Positions 8,418 to 16,296 of a stretch of DNA of 64,000 nucleotides are shown here, piece by piece (positions within the stretch are counted from its first letter, which is position 1; every line of letters starts with the position of its first letter). A model generated the notes under the pieces. The model was not told the origin of the DNA. It did no database searches and saw only the letters and a program-made list of their open reading frames with translations. Origin of the DNA: Arthrobacter sp. zg-Y844 (GTDB lineage: Bacteria; Actinomycetota; Actinomycetes; Actinomycetales; Micrococcaceae). The translations under genes and the position numbers were made by a program. The DNA is taken from positions 496,001 to 560,000 of the forward strand of contig NZ_JANFLS010000001.1 in NCBI RefSeq assembly GCF_024385465.1, given 5' to 3'.

Positions 8418-8467
8418 ACCGGGGCCGGTGGCATTGTCTGTAGCTGTTCGCTGTCCGGTGAAGGCCT

Positions 8468-8905
8468 CTAGGCCCCGGGCAGTTTCGTCAGCCGGCGGAT
8501 GACGGGCAGCGCTGCCGACAGGGCGTTCCGCTCCTCGCTGCTCAACTGTTCCAGCAGGGCCGCCATCAATGCCGTCCTGCTGCCGTTGGCTTCCTGAAGC
8601 ACTTCGCCTCCCTGCGAAGTGAGAGTCACCCGGACACCGCGGGAATCATGGGGATCGGGGCTGCGCTTCAAGAGGCCCGCACCCTCGAGGCGGATGATCT
8701 GCTCCGTGGCGCTGGGGACCTTCACTCCGAGGTTCCGTGCAATCTCGCTCACCCGCATCCCCTCGCCGGCGGCCATCTTCATGATGCTGACCTGCGTGGC
8801 GCTGATGTCCGTATCCGCGTCCATGTTGCGGGCAATGTACAGTGCCAGCCGGAGGGATTCACGGAATTCCTCGGCGAGGTCGTCCAGGGCGGGATCGCTA
8901 GTCAT
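8468..8905 (-). CDS. MarR-family transcriptional regulator
   Basis: A 145-residue winged-helix dimeric regulator. The DNA-binding region is VSIMKMAAGEGMRVSEIARNLG (about 44-65) with recognition helix VKVPSATEQIIRLEGAGL and the wing RSPDPHDSRGVRVTLT. The acidic DPHDSR loop is typical of MarR proteins. The ligand and targets are unknown. A TTAGG-GAG-CCTAA palindrome two bases before the ATG suggests autoregulation. It is flanked by thioredoxin (downstream, own promoter) and tRNA-Tyr. Confidence 0.9.
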   Translation of the reverse strand: MTSDPALDDLAEEFRESLRLALYIARNMDADTDISATQVSIMKMAAGEGMRVSEIARNLGVKVPSATEQIIRLEGAGLLKRSPDPHDSRGVRVTLTSQGGEVLQEANGSRTALMAALLEQLSSEERNALSAALPVIRRLTKLPGA

Positions 8906-8907
8906 AT

Positions 8908-8920
8908 TTAGGGAGCCTAA
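8908..8920 (-). promoter_or_regulatory. MarR-type palindrome at the regulator's own start
   Basis: TTAGG-GAG-CCTAA, 5-bp perfect arms, ends two bases before the ATG of the MarR gene and overlaps a possible -10 (TAGGCT, minus strand). TTAG/CTAA half-sites are common for MarR proteins. Autorepression is inferred. Confidence 0.45.
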
Positions 8921-8958
8921 TATCTAGGAGTTCTGGGCGCAAGGGCCCCGGGAAAGGA

Positions 8959-8992
8959 AAAACCCGCCCTCACCAGTGGTGAGGACGGGTTT
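8959..8992 (-). terminator. Terminator of tRNA-Tyr
   Basis: AACCCG-C-CCTCACC pairs with GGTGAGG-A-CGGGTT around AGT, one mismatch, ending six bases from the tRNA 3' end; on the minus strand a short T/C run (TTTTTCC) follows. Confidence 0.75.
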
Positions 8993-8997
8993 GTCTG

Positions 8998-9079
8998 TGG
9001 CAGATACTGGATTCGAACCAGTGAAGGCGTTGCCAGCTGATTTACAGTCAGCCCCCTTTGGCCGCTCGGGTAATCTGCC
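8998..9079 (-). tRNA. tRNA-Tyr (GTA)
   Basis: An 82-nt class II tRNA. The acceptor stem is GGCAGAT paired with ATCTGCC, with discriminator A. The anticodon stem-loop GCTGA-CTGTAAA-TCAGC places GTA at positions 34-36 (complement of 9043-9045). The T-arm contains GGTTCGAATCC, and a long variable arm fits a bacterial tyrosine tRNA. CCA is not encoded. It reads UAC/UAU codons. Confidence 0.95.
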
Positions 9080-9243
9080 GAGTGTCTTCAAGTGAAGACC
9101 TTGTCCGCAGCAGCTGCGGACAAGACAACTTTACCGAAGATTCTCCGAAGTTACGAATCGAGCCCCAAACCGGGTCCTGCCGGACCGTTTCCGGCCGCTG
9201 CCGGCAGGGGCCGCGGGACCTCCTCCGGCCCCTGCCGGGCGCC

Positions 9244-9582
9244 CTACAGCCCCCGTGAGATCCGGTCTTCGAGCTGCGCGTAGAACCGGTCGGCCTGGTC
9301 CTGGGTCACCGATCCCCAGGCCACGGCGTTCCCCAGGTCGGCGCGGATGCCTGCCAGACGTTCCTGGCTTCCGCACTCGGTGCCTTCTGCCTGCGTCGCA
9401 CATTCCAGAGCGGACAAGACCGGAGGCGGGACCAGTGCGGCCCTCGCCGGGGCGGCACCAATGGCACCAAGCCCTGCGGCGGACGCTGCAGCCAGGAAGG
9501 AACCGGCCGCCATGGTGCGGATCCGGACAGCTGCGGGACGGCGGAAGGATGGACGGGAGACGGCACCGGAATTGTTTTCCAC
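9244..9582 (-). CDS. Small secreted protein of unknown function
   Basis: A 112-residue protein with a basic start (RPSFRRPAAVRIRT), a hydrophobic stretch (about 24-43) and an Ala-x-Ala cleavage site near residue 48 (APARA), i.e. a signal peptide. The mature part of about 64 residues has two cysteines (CATQAEGTECG), possibly a disulfide, and a helical, acidic C-terminus (DQADRFYAQLEDRISRGL). I recognise no family. The start is GTG with GGAAGG about 10 bases upstream. It stands alone between tRNA-Tyr and divergent yajQ. Confidence 0.6.
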   Translation of the reverse strand: MENNSGAVSRPSFRRPAAVRIRTMAAGSFLAAASAAGLGAIGAAPARAALVPPPVLSALECATQAEGTECGSQERLAGIRADLGNAVAWGSVTQDQADRFYAQLEDRISRGL

Positions 9583-9715
9583 CCCCTGACCCTTCCCCGC
9601 CCCGATGGGACGACGCCGGGTGTTTGCTGTGTACCGGCTGGGAGCGGGGCGCCATCACGGCTCGGACCTACTACGCTAAGTACCAGGAAAAGTCACCAAC
9701 TTAGAGGAGCCCGAA

Positions 9716-10207
9716 ATGGCCAGCGAGTCCACGTTCGACGTCGTCAGCAAGATCGATAAGCAGGAAGTGGCCAACGCGCTGAACCAGGCGCAGAAGGAAA
9801 TCGTCCAGCGCTACGACTTCAAGGGCGTCGGCGCCGAGGTGGACTTCAGCGGCGAGAAGATCCTGATGAAGGCCAACTCGGAAGACCGGGTGAAGGCCGT
9901 ACTCGATGTGCTGCAGTCCAAGCTGGTCAAGCGCGGCATCTCCCTGAAGTCCCTGGATGCCGGCGAGCCGTACGCTTCCGGCAAGGAATACCGGATTGAA
10001 GCCTCCATGAAGGAGGGCATCGCCCAGGACCAGGCCAAGAAGATCAACAAGCTGATCCGCGACGAAGGCCCCAAGGGAGTCAAGTCCCAGATCCAGGGCG
10101 ACGAACTGCGGGTGAGCTCCAAGTCCCGCGATGACCTGCAGGCCACCATGGCCCTGCTCAAGGGCGCAGACCTCGAGGTCGACCTGCAGTTCATCAACTT
10201 CCGCTAG
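9716..10207 (+). CDS. yajQ: YajQ family nucleotide-binding protein (UPF0234)
   Basis: A 163-residue protein, full family length, starting SESTFDVVSKIDKQEVANAL and containing QRYDFKG, EDRVKAVLDVLQSKLVKRG, and the C-terminal GDELRVSSKSRDDLQ with the QFINFR end. These are hallmarks of YajQ, a cytosolic two-domain protein that binds tRNA/nucleotides and, in Xanthomonas, cyclic di-GMP; the role in actinobacteria is not established. A strong AGAGGAG site lies seven bases before the ATG. Monocistronic, with a terminator hairpin 20 bases past the stop. Confidence 0.95.
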   Translation: MASESTFDVVSKIDKQEVANALNQAQKEIVQRYDFKGVGAEVDFSGEKILMKANSEDRVKAVLDVLQSKLVKRGISLKSLDAGEPYASGKEYRIEASMKEGIAQDQAKKINKLIRDEGPKGVKSQIQGDELRVSSKSRDDLQATMALLKGADLEVDLQFINFR

Positions 10208-10226
10208 GCCTCTCCGGAGCACTTGC

Positions 10227-10269
10227 GACGGCGCCTCCCCCGCAGCGGGGACGGCGCCGTCTGTGTTTT
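10227..10269 (+). terminator. Terminator of yajQ
   Basis: GACGGCGCC and GGCGCCGTC (9 bp) enclose an inner CCCC/GGGG stem, followed by TGTGTTTTA. Confidence 0.75.
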
Positions 10270-10292
10270 AAGGCTTCAAGCAGCACGTCGTC

Positions 10293-10970
10293 CTAGAGCG
10301 CGACGTCGTCGGCAGCGGGGCCGTCGTCGCCGTAGTCTTCCAGTTCTTCCCCGCCTACGGGTTCACCCATCCAGGTCAGCAGCTCCCAGGGACCGAGGCT
10401 GCCGTCGGGCAGCTCTCCCGCTTCGAGCACGGCAATGCCGGTGTTGCTCAGGGCGTTCGCGACAATAAAGTCCGCTCCCACGTTTTCGGCGCGGGCCGTG
10501 GCCCAGGCCCGGATGATCGCCCCGTGGCTGAAGATCACCGGGGACTTCAACCCCTCGGCGGCCAGCTCCTCGACCACGGCGTCAAAGCGGCCCAGCGTCT
10601 CGGCTCCGTCCGGGCCGCCGGGCATCCGGACGGCTGTGTCACCGGAGACCCAGCGGTAAACGGTCTTCAGATAGGTAATAATCGCGTCCCGGTCATTGCG
10701 CATTTCCAAGTCGCCGGCGAAGACCTCCCGCAGCCCGTCGCGGATCTGGACCGGCAGGCCCAGGGCGGCGGCCAGGGGCGCGGCGGTGAGCTGGGTGCGG
10801 ACCAGGTTGGAGGCAAAGACCCCGTCGATGGGTTCGTGGCCCAGGGCTTCGGGCAGCGCCGCCGCCTGTTGCCTCCCCAGCTCCGTCAGTCCCGGTCCGG
10901 GGACTGCGGTGTCGAGGAAATGCTCCACATTGGAGGGGGTCTGACCGTGGCGGACAAGTATCAGTCGCAT
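10293..10970 (-). CDS. Histidine phosphatase family protein
   Basis: A 225-residue member of the phosphoglycerate-mutase-like branch. The catalytic LVRHGQT has R7, H8 and G9; the second arginine is in VFASNLVRTQLTA, the acid Glu in LREVFAGDLE, and the second catalytic His in VIFSHGAIIRAW. Possible substrates are sugar phosphates or nucleotides; none can be assigned. The C-terminus is acidic and disordered-looking (GGEELEDYGDDGPAADDVAL). It faces convergent yajQ; upstream of it is htpX on the same strand, about 43 bp away. Confidence 0.88.
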   Translation of the reverse strand: MRLILVRHGQTPSNVEHFLDTAVPGPGLTELGRQQAAALPEALGHEPIDGVFASNLVRTQLTAAPLAAALGLPVQIRDGLREVFAGDLEMRNDRDAIITYLKTVYRWVSGDTAVRMPGGPDGAETLGRFDAVVEELAAEGLKSPVIFSHGAIIRAWATARAENVGADFIVANALSNTGIAVLEAGELPDGSLGPWELLTWMGEPVGGEELEDYGDDGPAADDVAL

Positions 10971-11013
10971 GCTCGAAGCCTACTTCGTCAGCAGGAGACG
11001 GATCAGCACGGCG

Positions 11014-11886
11014 TCAGGCGCCCAGGGTGCGCCCGGCCATGCGTTCCAGCCGCTGGATGCGGTCCGCCATGGGCGGGTGGGTGGCCAGCAGGCCGCGCAC
11101 GCCGGCACGGAACGGGTTGGCGATCATCAGGTGCGAGGTGTTCACCAGCTTCTGGTCATTGCTCGGCAGCGGTGCACGCTGGGTTCCGCTCTCCAGCTTG
11201 CGCAGGGCCGAAGCGAGTGCCAGCGGATCGTTGGTGAGCTTCGCGCCGTCTTCGTCGGCGTCGTACTCGCGGGTCCTGCCGATAGCCATCTGGATCAGCG
11301 ACGCGGCCATCGGCGCCAGGACGGCCATGGCAATCATGGCCAGCGGGTTGGCATTGCGCCGGTCCCCGCCCCCGAAGAACAGCAGGAACTGTCCCAGCGA
11401 GGTGATGACGCCGGCAATGGCAGCCGCCACCGAGGAGGTGAGGATATCCCGGTTGTAGACGTGCATCAGCTCGTGGCCGAGCACGCCTCGCAGTTCACGC
11501 TCGTTCAGCAGCGCCAGGATGCCCTGTGTGCAGCACACCGCAGCGTGCTGCGGGTTCCGGCCGGTGGCGAAGGCGTTGGGTGCCATGGTGGGCGAAATGT
11601 AGAGCCGCGGCATGGGCTCCCCGGCCTGCAGCGAAAGCTCGCGGACAATCCGGTACATTTCCGGAGCCTGCGCCTCGGTGACGGGCACGGCACGCATTGC
11701 CCGGATGGCGAGCTTGTCACTGTTCCAGTAGCTGTACGCAGTGGTGGCCAGGCCGATAAAGAGGAAGACCCAGATGAACGTCGGGCTTCCGGTTCCGCTT
11801 GAAAGCAGGGCCCCGATTCCCAGCAGCACGGCGAAAAGCACGCCGAACAGGGCTGCCGTCTTGAGGCCGTTGAAATGTCGGTGCAC
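11014..11886 (-). CDS. htpX: Membrane zinc metalloprotease HtpX (M48)
   Basis: A 290-residue protein, full HtpX length. Two membrane segments lie near the N-terminus (about 11-29 and 35-51). The zinc motif HELMH is at 138-142, and two more hydrophobic segments follow (about 152-172 and 183-203). The third zinc ligand is the Glu in [12 protein letters not shown], and the conserved [15 protein letters not shown] end is present. It degrades misfolded membrane proteins at the cytoplasmic face. Start GTG, with AGGA about 10 bases upstream. Confidence 0.93.
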   Translation of the reverse strand: MHRHFNGLKTAALFGVLFAVLLGIGALLSSGTGSPTFIWVFLFIGLATTAYSYWNSDKLAIRAMRAVPVTEAQAPEMYRIVRELSLQAGEPMPRLYISPTMAPNAFATGRNPQHAAVCCTQGILALLNERELRGVLGHELMHVYNRDILTSSVAAAIAGVITSLGQFLLFFGGGDRRNANPLAMIAMAVLAPMAASLIQMAIGRTREYDADEDGAKLTNDPLALASALRKLESGTQRAPLPSNDQKLVNTSHLMIANPFRAGVRGLLATHPPMADRIQRLERMAGRTLGA

Positions 11887-11973
11887 GGGTACATGGTCCT
11901 TTCACGCAGGCCGTTTCGGGCCGCACTCTCGGTTTTATCCATATACTTCAACGTTTAACCGGGGCGGGCTGTT

Positions 11974-11997
11974 CCTGCTCCTGCTCCTGCTCCTGCT
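11974..11997. repeat. Hexanucleotide repeat (CCTGCT x4) downstream of the MFS gene
   Basis: Four perfect copies of CCTGCT lie 13-36 bases past the MFS stop codon. On the minus strand this reads AGCAGG repeats; in another frame it would encode alternating Glu-Gln. It lies between the MFS stop and htpX and is not part of any gene as annotated. Confidence 0.7.
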
Positions 11998-12009
11998 CCG
12001 ACGAGCGGT

Positions 12010-13281
12010 TCAGGGCTCCGGATGCCGTGCATCGTACCGGGCAAACCGGGGCTGGGTGCGGGCCAGCACCGCCACCAGGGCCAGGCAGATCAGTCCGCCC
12101 AGCACTGCCGCCCAGCCCTCCCCGACCAGGGAGGCATCCACGCCCGCCACCAGGTCCCCCAGCCGCGGTCCGCCGGCCACTACCACCACGAACACACCCT
12201 GCAGCCGGCCGCGCATGGCGTCGGGGGTGGCGGACTGCAGGATGGTGGACCGGAAGACACCGCTGATGGAATCGGCTATCCCGGCGCAGGCCATCGCGAG
12301 CGCCGCGGGAAGAAGCCACCGGGAGGGGACCGCGCCGTCGTTGTGTCCGGCCAGCACCACCACCACGCCGAACGCCGTCACCGACAGCCCCCAGGCCGCT
12401 ACGGACCAGAGCACCGCCAGGCCCTGCCGGCGCACCAGCCCGAGCGGCCCGGAAAACAGGCCGGCGAGGAAGGCACCCACGGCGGTAGCTGCCAGCAACA
12501 CCCCCACGGTGGCGGCGCCGCCGCCGAGCATCAGCGCTCCGATGGCCGGGAGCAGTGCACGGGGCTGGGCTAAGACCATGGCGCACAGGTCCACCACGAA
12601 GGTCATGCGGATATTGGGGCGGGTGCCCAGGAACCGGAACCCCTCCAGCACGGAGCCCAGCCCGGCCTTCTGCACCTTGCCCACCGGCGGCATGGGCGCC
12701 AGCCGGTACAGCGCCCACATGGCGGCAGTGAAGGTAACGACGTCGATGGTGTAGGTCCAGCCGTAGCCCACCCGGGCCACCAGCACTCCCGCCAGCAGCG
12801 GTCCCGCGGTCATGGCCAGGCCGAAGGTCATCATGCTCAGCGCATTGGCGGCAGGCAGCAGCTCTGGGCGGACCAGGCGGGGAATGATGGCGCTGCGGGC
12901 CGGGTGGTTCAGCCCGCCGGCACCTGCGTTGACGGCCACGAGGAAGTACAGCAGCCAGACGTTGCCGACTCCGGCCCAGGCCTGGGCGGCTATCCCGATG
13001 GTGCTGAGCCAGAGGAGTCCCGACGAGAACAGCGCGACCTTGCGCCGGTCATACGCGTCCACCACCGATCCGCCGTACAGTCCGGCCAGGACCAGGGGCA
13101 CCAGGCCCACCAGTCCAAGCAGACCGACATTGAAGCTCGACGACGTCAGTTCGTAGACCTCCAGGCTCACCGCCACGAGGGTGAGCTGGGTGCCGACGGC
13201 GGAGAGCGCCGTTCCGGTCCAGAGCCGGCGGAATTCGGGGCTTTCACGCAGCGGGGTAAGGTCAGCGAGCAGTCTTGGCAC
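12010..13281 (-). CDS. MFS transporter (EntS-like exporter)
   Basis: A 423-residue major facilitator with 12 predicted helices. The N-terminus (LRESPEFRRLWTGTALSAVG) and GGSVVDAYDRRKVALFSSGL, the conserved loop 2-3 motif, resemble the EntS/enterobactin-exporter type MFS_3 family. The second half contains SGVFRSTILQSATPDAMRGR. It probably exports a small hydrophobic compound by proton antiport; the substrate is unknown. It stands alone upstream of htpX, divergent from the MBL hydrolase gene. A hexanucleotide repeat lies just after its stop. Confidence 0.88.
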   Translation of the reverse strand: MPRLLADLTPLRESPEFRRLWTGTALSAVGTQLTLVAVSLEVYELTSSSFNVGLLGLVGLVPLVLAGLYGGSVVDAYDRRKVALFSSGLLWLSTIGIAAQAWAGVGNVWLLYFLVAVNAGAGGLNHPARSAIIPRLVRPELLPAANALSMMTFGLAMTAGPLLAGVLVARVGYGWTYTIDVVTFTAAMWALYRLAPMPPVGKVQKAGLGSVLEGFRFLGTRPNIRMTFVVDLCAMVLAQPRALLPAIGALMLGGGAATVGVLLAATAVGAFLAGLFSGPLGLVRRQGLAVLWSVAAWGLSVTAFGVVVVLAGHNDGAVPSRWLLPAALAMACAGIADSISGVFRSTILQSATPDAMRGRLQGVFVVVVAGGPRLGDLVAGVDASLVGEGWAAVLGGLICLALVAVLARTQPRFARYDARHPEP

Positions 13282-13401
13282 CAGAGCAGTCTAGGGTCCT
13301 GCCGGGCCGGTTCCGGCGCACCACGCGCGCACGGTAATAGAAAGCATGCTTAGGATGGGACGGAACCGCTTGCCCCGCACCCTGCCGAAGGAGTAGCCAC
13401 C

Positions 13402-14145
13402 GTGTTTACCCGCAACGTAGCCGATGGAATCCACCGCATTGAGCATGCCCATGTGAATGTCTACCTGGTCGAGGACGACGACGGCATCGCAGTGATCGAC
13501 GCGGGCCTGCCGGGGATGTGGCCGCACCTGACCGGCGCGCTCGACGAACTGGGCTACGGTGCCGGCGATGTCCGGGCCCTGGTGCTGACGCATGCGCATT
13601 TCGACCACGTGGGCACTGCGGCACGGCTTCGGCAGGAGTACCGCACACCGATCCTGGTGCACGACGCCGACCGGTACATTGCCGCACATCCCTACCGCTA
13701 CCGGCACGAGACCAACCGGTTCCTGTATCCGCTGCGCTATCCCAAGTCGGTTCCCGTCCTGGGTGCGATGACCCTCGCCGGAGCGCTGAACGTGCGCGGC
13801 GTGACCGACGTGCACAGCCTGGCCCCGGATTCCGGCGACGCCCTGCCGGGCAAGCCCCGGATCCTGCACACGCCCGGGCATACCTCCGGGCACGTGGCAC
13901 TGCATTATCCGGACCGCGGCACCCTGATCAGCGGGGACTCGCTGGTCACCCTGGACCCCTACACCGGTGCGAAGGGCCCGCAGATCGTTTCGGGAGCGGC
14001 CACCGCGGACAGCGCCCAGGCACTCGCTTCCCTCTCACTGCTGGCCGAGACCAATGCTCCCCTGCTGCTCACCGGGCACGGAGAGCCGTGGCGGGACGGC
14101 TCGGCGGCGGCTGTGGAGCAGGCCCTGGCCCGCGGCGCGTCCTAG
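13402..14145 (+). CDS. Metallo-beta-lactamase-fold hydrolase
   Basis: A 247-residue MBL-fold protein. The metal motif THAHFDHVG has H64, H66, D68 and H69; further ligands are in HTPGHTSGHVALH, GDSLV and the final LLTGHGEP. This is a cytosolic two-metal hydrolase of the glyoxalase II/lactonase type, substrate unknown. The start codon is GTG; GAAGGAGTAG lies just upstream with good spacing. It is convergent with the alpha/beta hydrolase pair, seven bases apart. Confidence 0.9.
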   Translation: MFTRNVADGIHRIEHAHVNVYLVEDDDGIAVIDAGLPGMWPHLTGALDELGYGAGDVRALVLTHAHFDHVGTAARLRQEYRTPILVHDADRYIAAHPYRYRHETNRFLYPLRYPKSVPVLGAMTLAGALNVRGVTDVHSLAPDSGDALPGKPRILHTPGHTSGHVALHYPDRGTLISGDSLVTLDPYTGAKGPQIVSGAATADSAQALASLSLLAETNAPLLLTGHGEPWRDGSAAAVEQALARGAS

Positions 14146-14152
14146 CCTCCCT

Positions 14153-14887
14153 TTACCGCTCGGCTGCAGCCAGGTCCTGTTCCAGGACCTCCAGCAGCCG
14201 GGAATCCCCGATGGGCCGGAAATGCCCCATGGTTTCCAGCTGGATGTTCCGCGCACCGGCCAGGTGGCTCCCGGCCGGGATGTGCGGATCGAAGCTGCTG
14301 TACACAGAAGTGATCCGTGCGTTGACGTCCACACTGCGCAGGAGCTTCTGCAGGAACGGGTCCCGCGGGGCAAAGGCCCGGATCGAGGCCAGGGGAAACA
14401 GGTTGGCGTAGACGGAGCCCGAGAAAGGTGTGTTGACGGCAATCATCCGCTCCACCCGGGACCCGCCGTCCGGCAGGGTCATCAGGTGCTTGCCGATCAG
14501 GCCGCCCTTGCTGTGCGCCAGTACCAGCACGCCCGTCAGGTTCCGTTCCACCAGATAGCGTTCCACCAGCACGGCCATGTCCTCGATGGCTCCGCGGTTG
14601 TAGCCCAGCGGGGCCACGGTATGCACGGGATGTCCCCGCTCATACAGGTAGTCCGCCAGCGGCCGCATAAACTGCCAGTTTTCAAAGACACCGGGAATCA
14701 GCACTACCGGTGCCCGTACCTCACCCTCCGGATGCAGGTACGCCGACGGGTCCCGGCGGAAGATAAAACCGTGCACCTGCCAGTAGGCCACGTAGGCATA
14801 GTCCGAGGCCCAGCCCCGTGCCTGGCGCGCCCACCGGAAGATCCGCCCCTGCCGGCGCGGACGGAATCCAGGGCGGAAGGATGTCAC
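14153..14887 (-). CDS. Alpha/beta hydrolase (lipase/esterase-like)
   Basis: A 244-residue protein with an oxyanion/strand segment VVLIPGVFENWQFMRPLADYL and nucleophile elbow LAHSKGG, the Ser-containing GxSxG variant (A-H-S-K-G) seen in triacylglycerol-lipase-like proteins. A C-terminal catalytic His is likely in TMGHFRPIGD. The N-terminus is very basic (RPGFRPRRQGRIFRW). Its ATG overlaps the stop of the upstream alpha/beta hydrolase (ATGA), so they are translated together. Substrate unknown. Confidence 0.82.
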   Translation of the reverse strand: MTSFRPGFRPRRQGRIFRWARQARGWASDYAYVAYWQVHGFIFRRDPSAYLHPEGEVRAPVVLIPGVFENWQFMRPLADYLYERGHPVHTVAPLGYNRGAIEDMAVLVERYLVERNLTGVLVLAHSKGGLIGKHLMTLPDGGSRVERMIAVNTPFSGSVYANLFPLASIRAFAPRDPFLQKLLRSVDVNARITSVYSSFDPHIPAGSHLAGARNIQLETMGHFRPIGDSRLLEVLEQDLAAAER

Positions 14888-15672
14888 TGTACGGCGGCCG
14901 CCGTGCGCATCAGCTCGGCGGTTTCTTTCGGACGGGTGTACATCATCACGTGCGGCTGGCCGGGGATTTCCGCCGTCACGGCACCCGGCCGGGCAAGGGC
15001 CAGCCGGGCCAGCCAGTCGGCGCGCACCACGGGATCCTTCCCGCCGCGCACCAGCAGGACCGGAGGCTTTACCTCGCGGATCCGCTCCTCGAGGCGGTGG
15101 TGGATCATCACGGGCAGCGTCGAGAGATACCAGCGCGGCCCGGCACGCAGGTAGTCGGTGACCAGAATGAAGTTGACGGCCGGTGGTTCCACCAGGCAGT
15201 CCTGCATCAGCCGCAGGGCCTGCAGCGGGGCGAAGCGCTCGGCGTCGTTAATGGTCGGCCCCAGCAGGACCACCGAGGACGCCGCGTCCGGGGCGGCGAG
15301 CGCCATTTCCACCACCACCTGGCAGCCCATGGAATGGCCCACCCACTGGGCGCCCCGGATGCCGGCGGCATCGAGCGCCTCGGCGGCGATGCGCCCGAAG
15401 TCTTCCATCTGCAGCTGCCTGCGCGGCTTCGGGGTGGATCCGAAGCCGGGCAGCTCGAGCGTATGGACGATGGATGTGCGCGCCAGTTCCCAGATCAGCG
15501 GGCGGTAGTACCGCTCCGAGGCACCGATCCCGTGCACCAGGACCACCTCGCTGCGGGTCTCGTGCCAGTCGGGTGTCCCGGCGTCGTCAAAGCGGCGGTA
15601 GGTGCGGATGTCCACCTGTGTGTCCCCTACCGTCACGCGCTGGAATCCCGTTCGAGCTTCTGCTGCAGGCAC
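14884..15672 (-). CDS. Alpha/beta hydrolase
   Basis: A 262-residue hydrolase with VVLVHGIGASERYYRPLIWEL (oxyanion HG), nucleophile elbow VGHSMG, acid in LLVRGGKDPVVRADW and catalytic His in EIPGQPHVMMYTRP. It is similar in layout to C-C bond and ester hydrolases of aromatic catabolism, but no aromatic genes are nearby. GTG start with AGAGGCACA upstream. It overlaps the next hydrolase by four bases and is divergent from the Fur-type regulator across 115 bp. Confidence 0.85.
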   Translation of the reverse strand: MPAAEARTGFQRVTVGDTQVDIRTYRRFDDAGTPDWHETRSEVVLVHGIGASERYYRPLIWELARTSIVHTLELPGFGSTPKPRRQLQMEDFGRIAAEALDAAGIRGAQWVGHSMGCQVVVEMALAAPDAASSVVLLGPTINDAERFAPLQALRLMQDCLVEPPAVNFILVTDYLRAGPRWYLSTLPVMIHHRLEERIREVKPPVLLVRGGKDPVVRADWLARLALARPGAVTAEIPGQPHVMMYTRPKETAELMRTAAAVQ

Positions 15673-15753
15673 TGTGCCTCTGCTTCCTGTTCCGTCGAGA
15701 CGCTTGTCGGGACGCTTTATGGCCAGCGTACCGGGACCGGACCAGGTTAGGCG

Positions 15754-15784
15754 ATCCTTATTATGAATAACTCAGAATAAGGAT
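15754..15784. promoter_or_regulatory. Fur/PerR-like operator before the regulator-catalase genes
   Basis: ATCCTTATT and AATAAGGAT form 9-bp arms over a 13-base spacer, and within them TTATT-ATG-AATAA is a second palindrome. The AT-rich overlapping dyads resemble Fur/PerR boxes (TTATAATNATTATAA in Bacillus) and stand out from the GC-rich surroundings. The site is immediately before the Fur-family gene and between two divergent genes. Confidence 0.6.
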
Positions 15785-15787
15785 AGG

Positions 15788-16246
15788 ATGTTGGACATGA
15801 ACGGAAACGCAGCTGCAGAGGAAACCACCGCCAGGTGGTCCGATGAGCTGCGCGCCCACGGCCGTCGGGTGACCAAGCAGCGCCTCGCCGTACTCCGTGC
15901 CGTTGACTCCGCACCGCACTCGGTGGCGGACGACGTCGCGGCCGGCGTGCGCCGGGAACTCCCGGATATTTCCCTGCAGTCCGTCTATGTGATCCTGGCC
16001 GACCTCACCGAAACAGGCCTGCTGCGGAAAATCGAAACCCCCGATTCTCCGGCCCGGTACGAGACCCGCGTGAATGACAACCACCACCACGCCATCTGCA
16101 TTGAATGCGGACGGATCGAGGACGTGGACTGCGCCGTCGGCCACGCTCCCTGCCTCACCCCCGGAAACACACACGGTATGACCATCCAGATTGCGGATGT
16201 GCTCTACCGCGGGATCTGCACCGACTGCGCCGCCGCAGCCTCGTAG
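15788..16246 (+). CDS. Fur-family repressor (peroxide-type, CatR/FurA-like)
   Basis: A 152-residue regulator. The winged helix is [18 protein letters not shown], followed by [18 protein letters not shown]; the metal region [23 protein letters not shown] has the HHH cluster and first CxxC, and CTDC at the end is the second CxxC of the structural zinc site. Its position 50 bases before catalase, behind an AT-rich palindrome, points to a peroxide-sensing role. ATG at 15788 or, better placed after AGGATGTTGG, at 15797 (MNGNAAAEE). Confidence 0.92.
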   Translation: MLDMNGNAAAEETTARWSDELRAHGRRVTKQRLAVLRAVDSAPHSVADDVAAGVRRELPDISLQSVYVILADLTETGLLRKIETPDSPARYETRVNDNHHHAICIECGRIEDVDCAVGHAPCLTPGNTHGMTIQIADVLYRGICTDCAAAAS

Positions 16247-16296
16247 CCCGCCCCAAGCCTTTCCTCCCTTTTGTCAGCACCAGAGAAAGAACAAGT

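Noticed and set aside
11948-12718. Open frame ending in Glu-Gln repeats opposite phase to the MFS gene
   Set aside because: Out of frame with the conserved MFS protein; the repeat is real at DNA level and was kept as a repeat.
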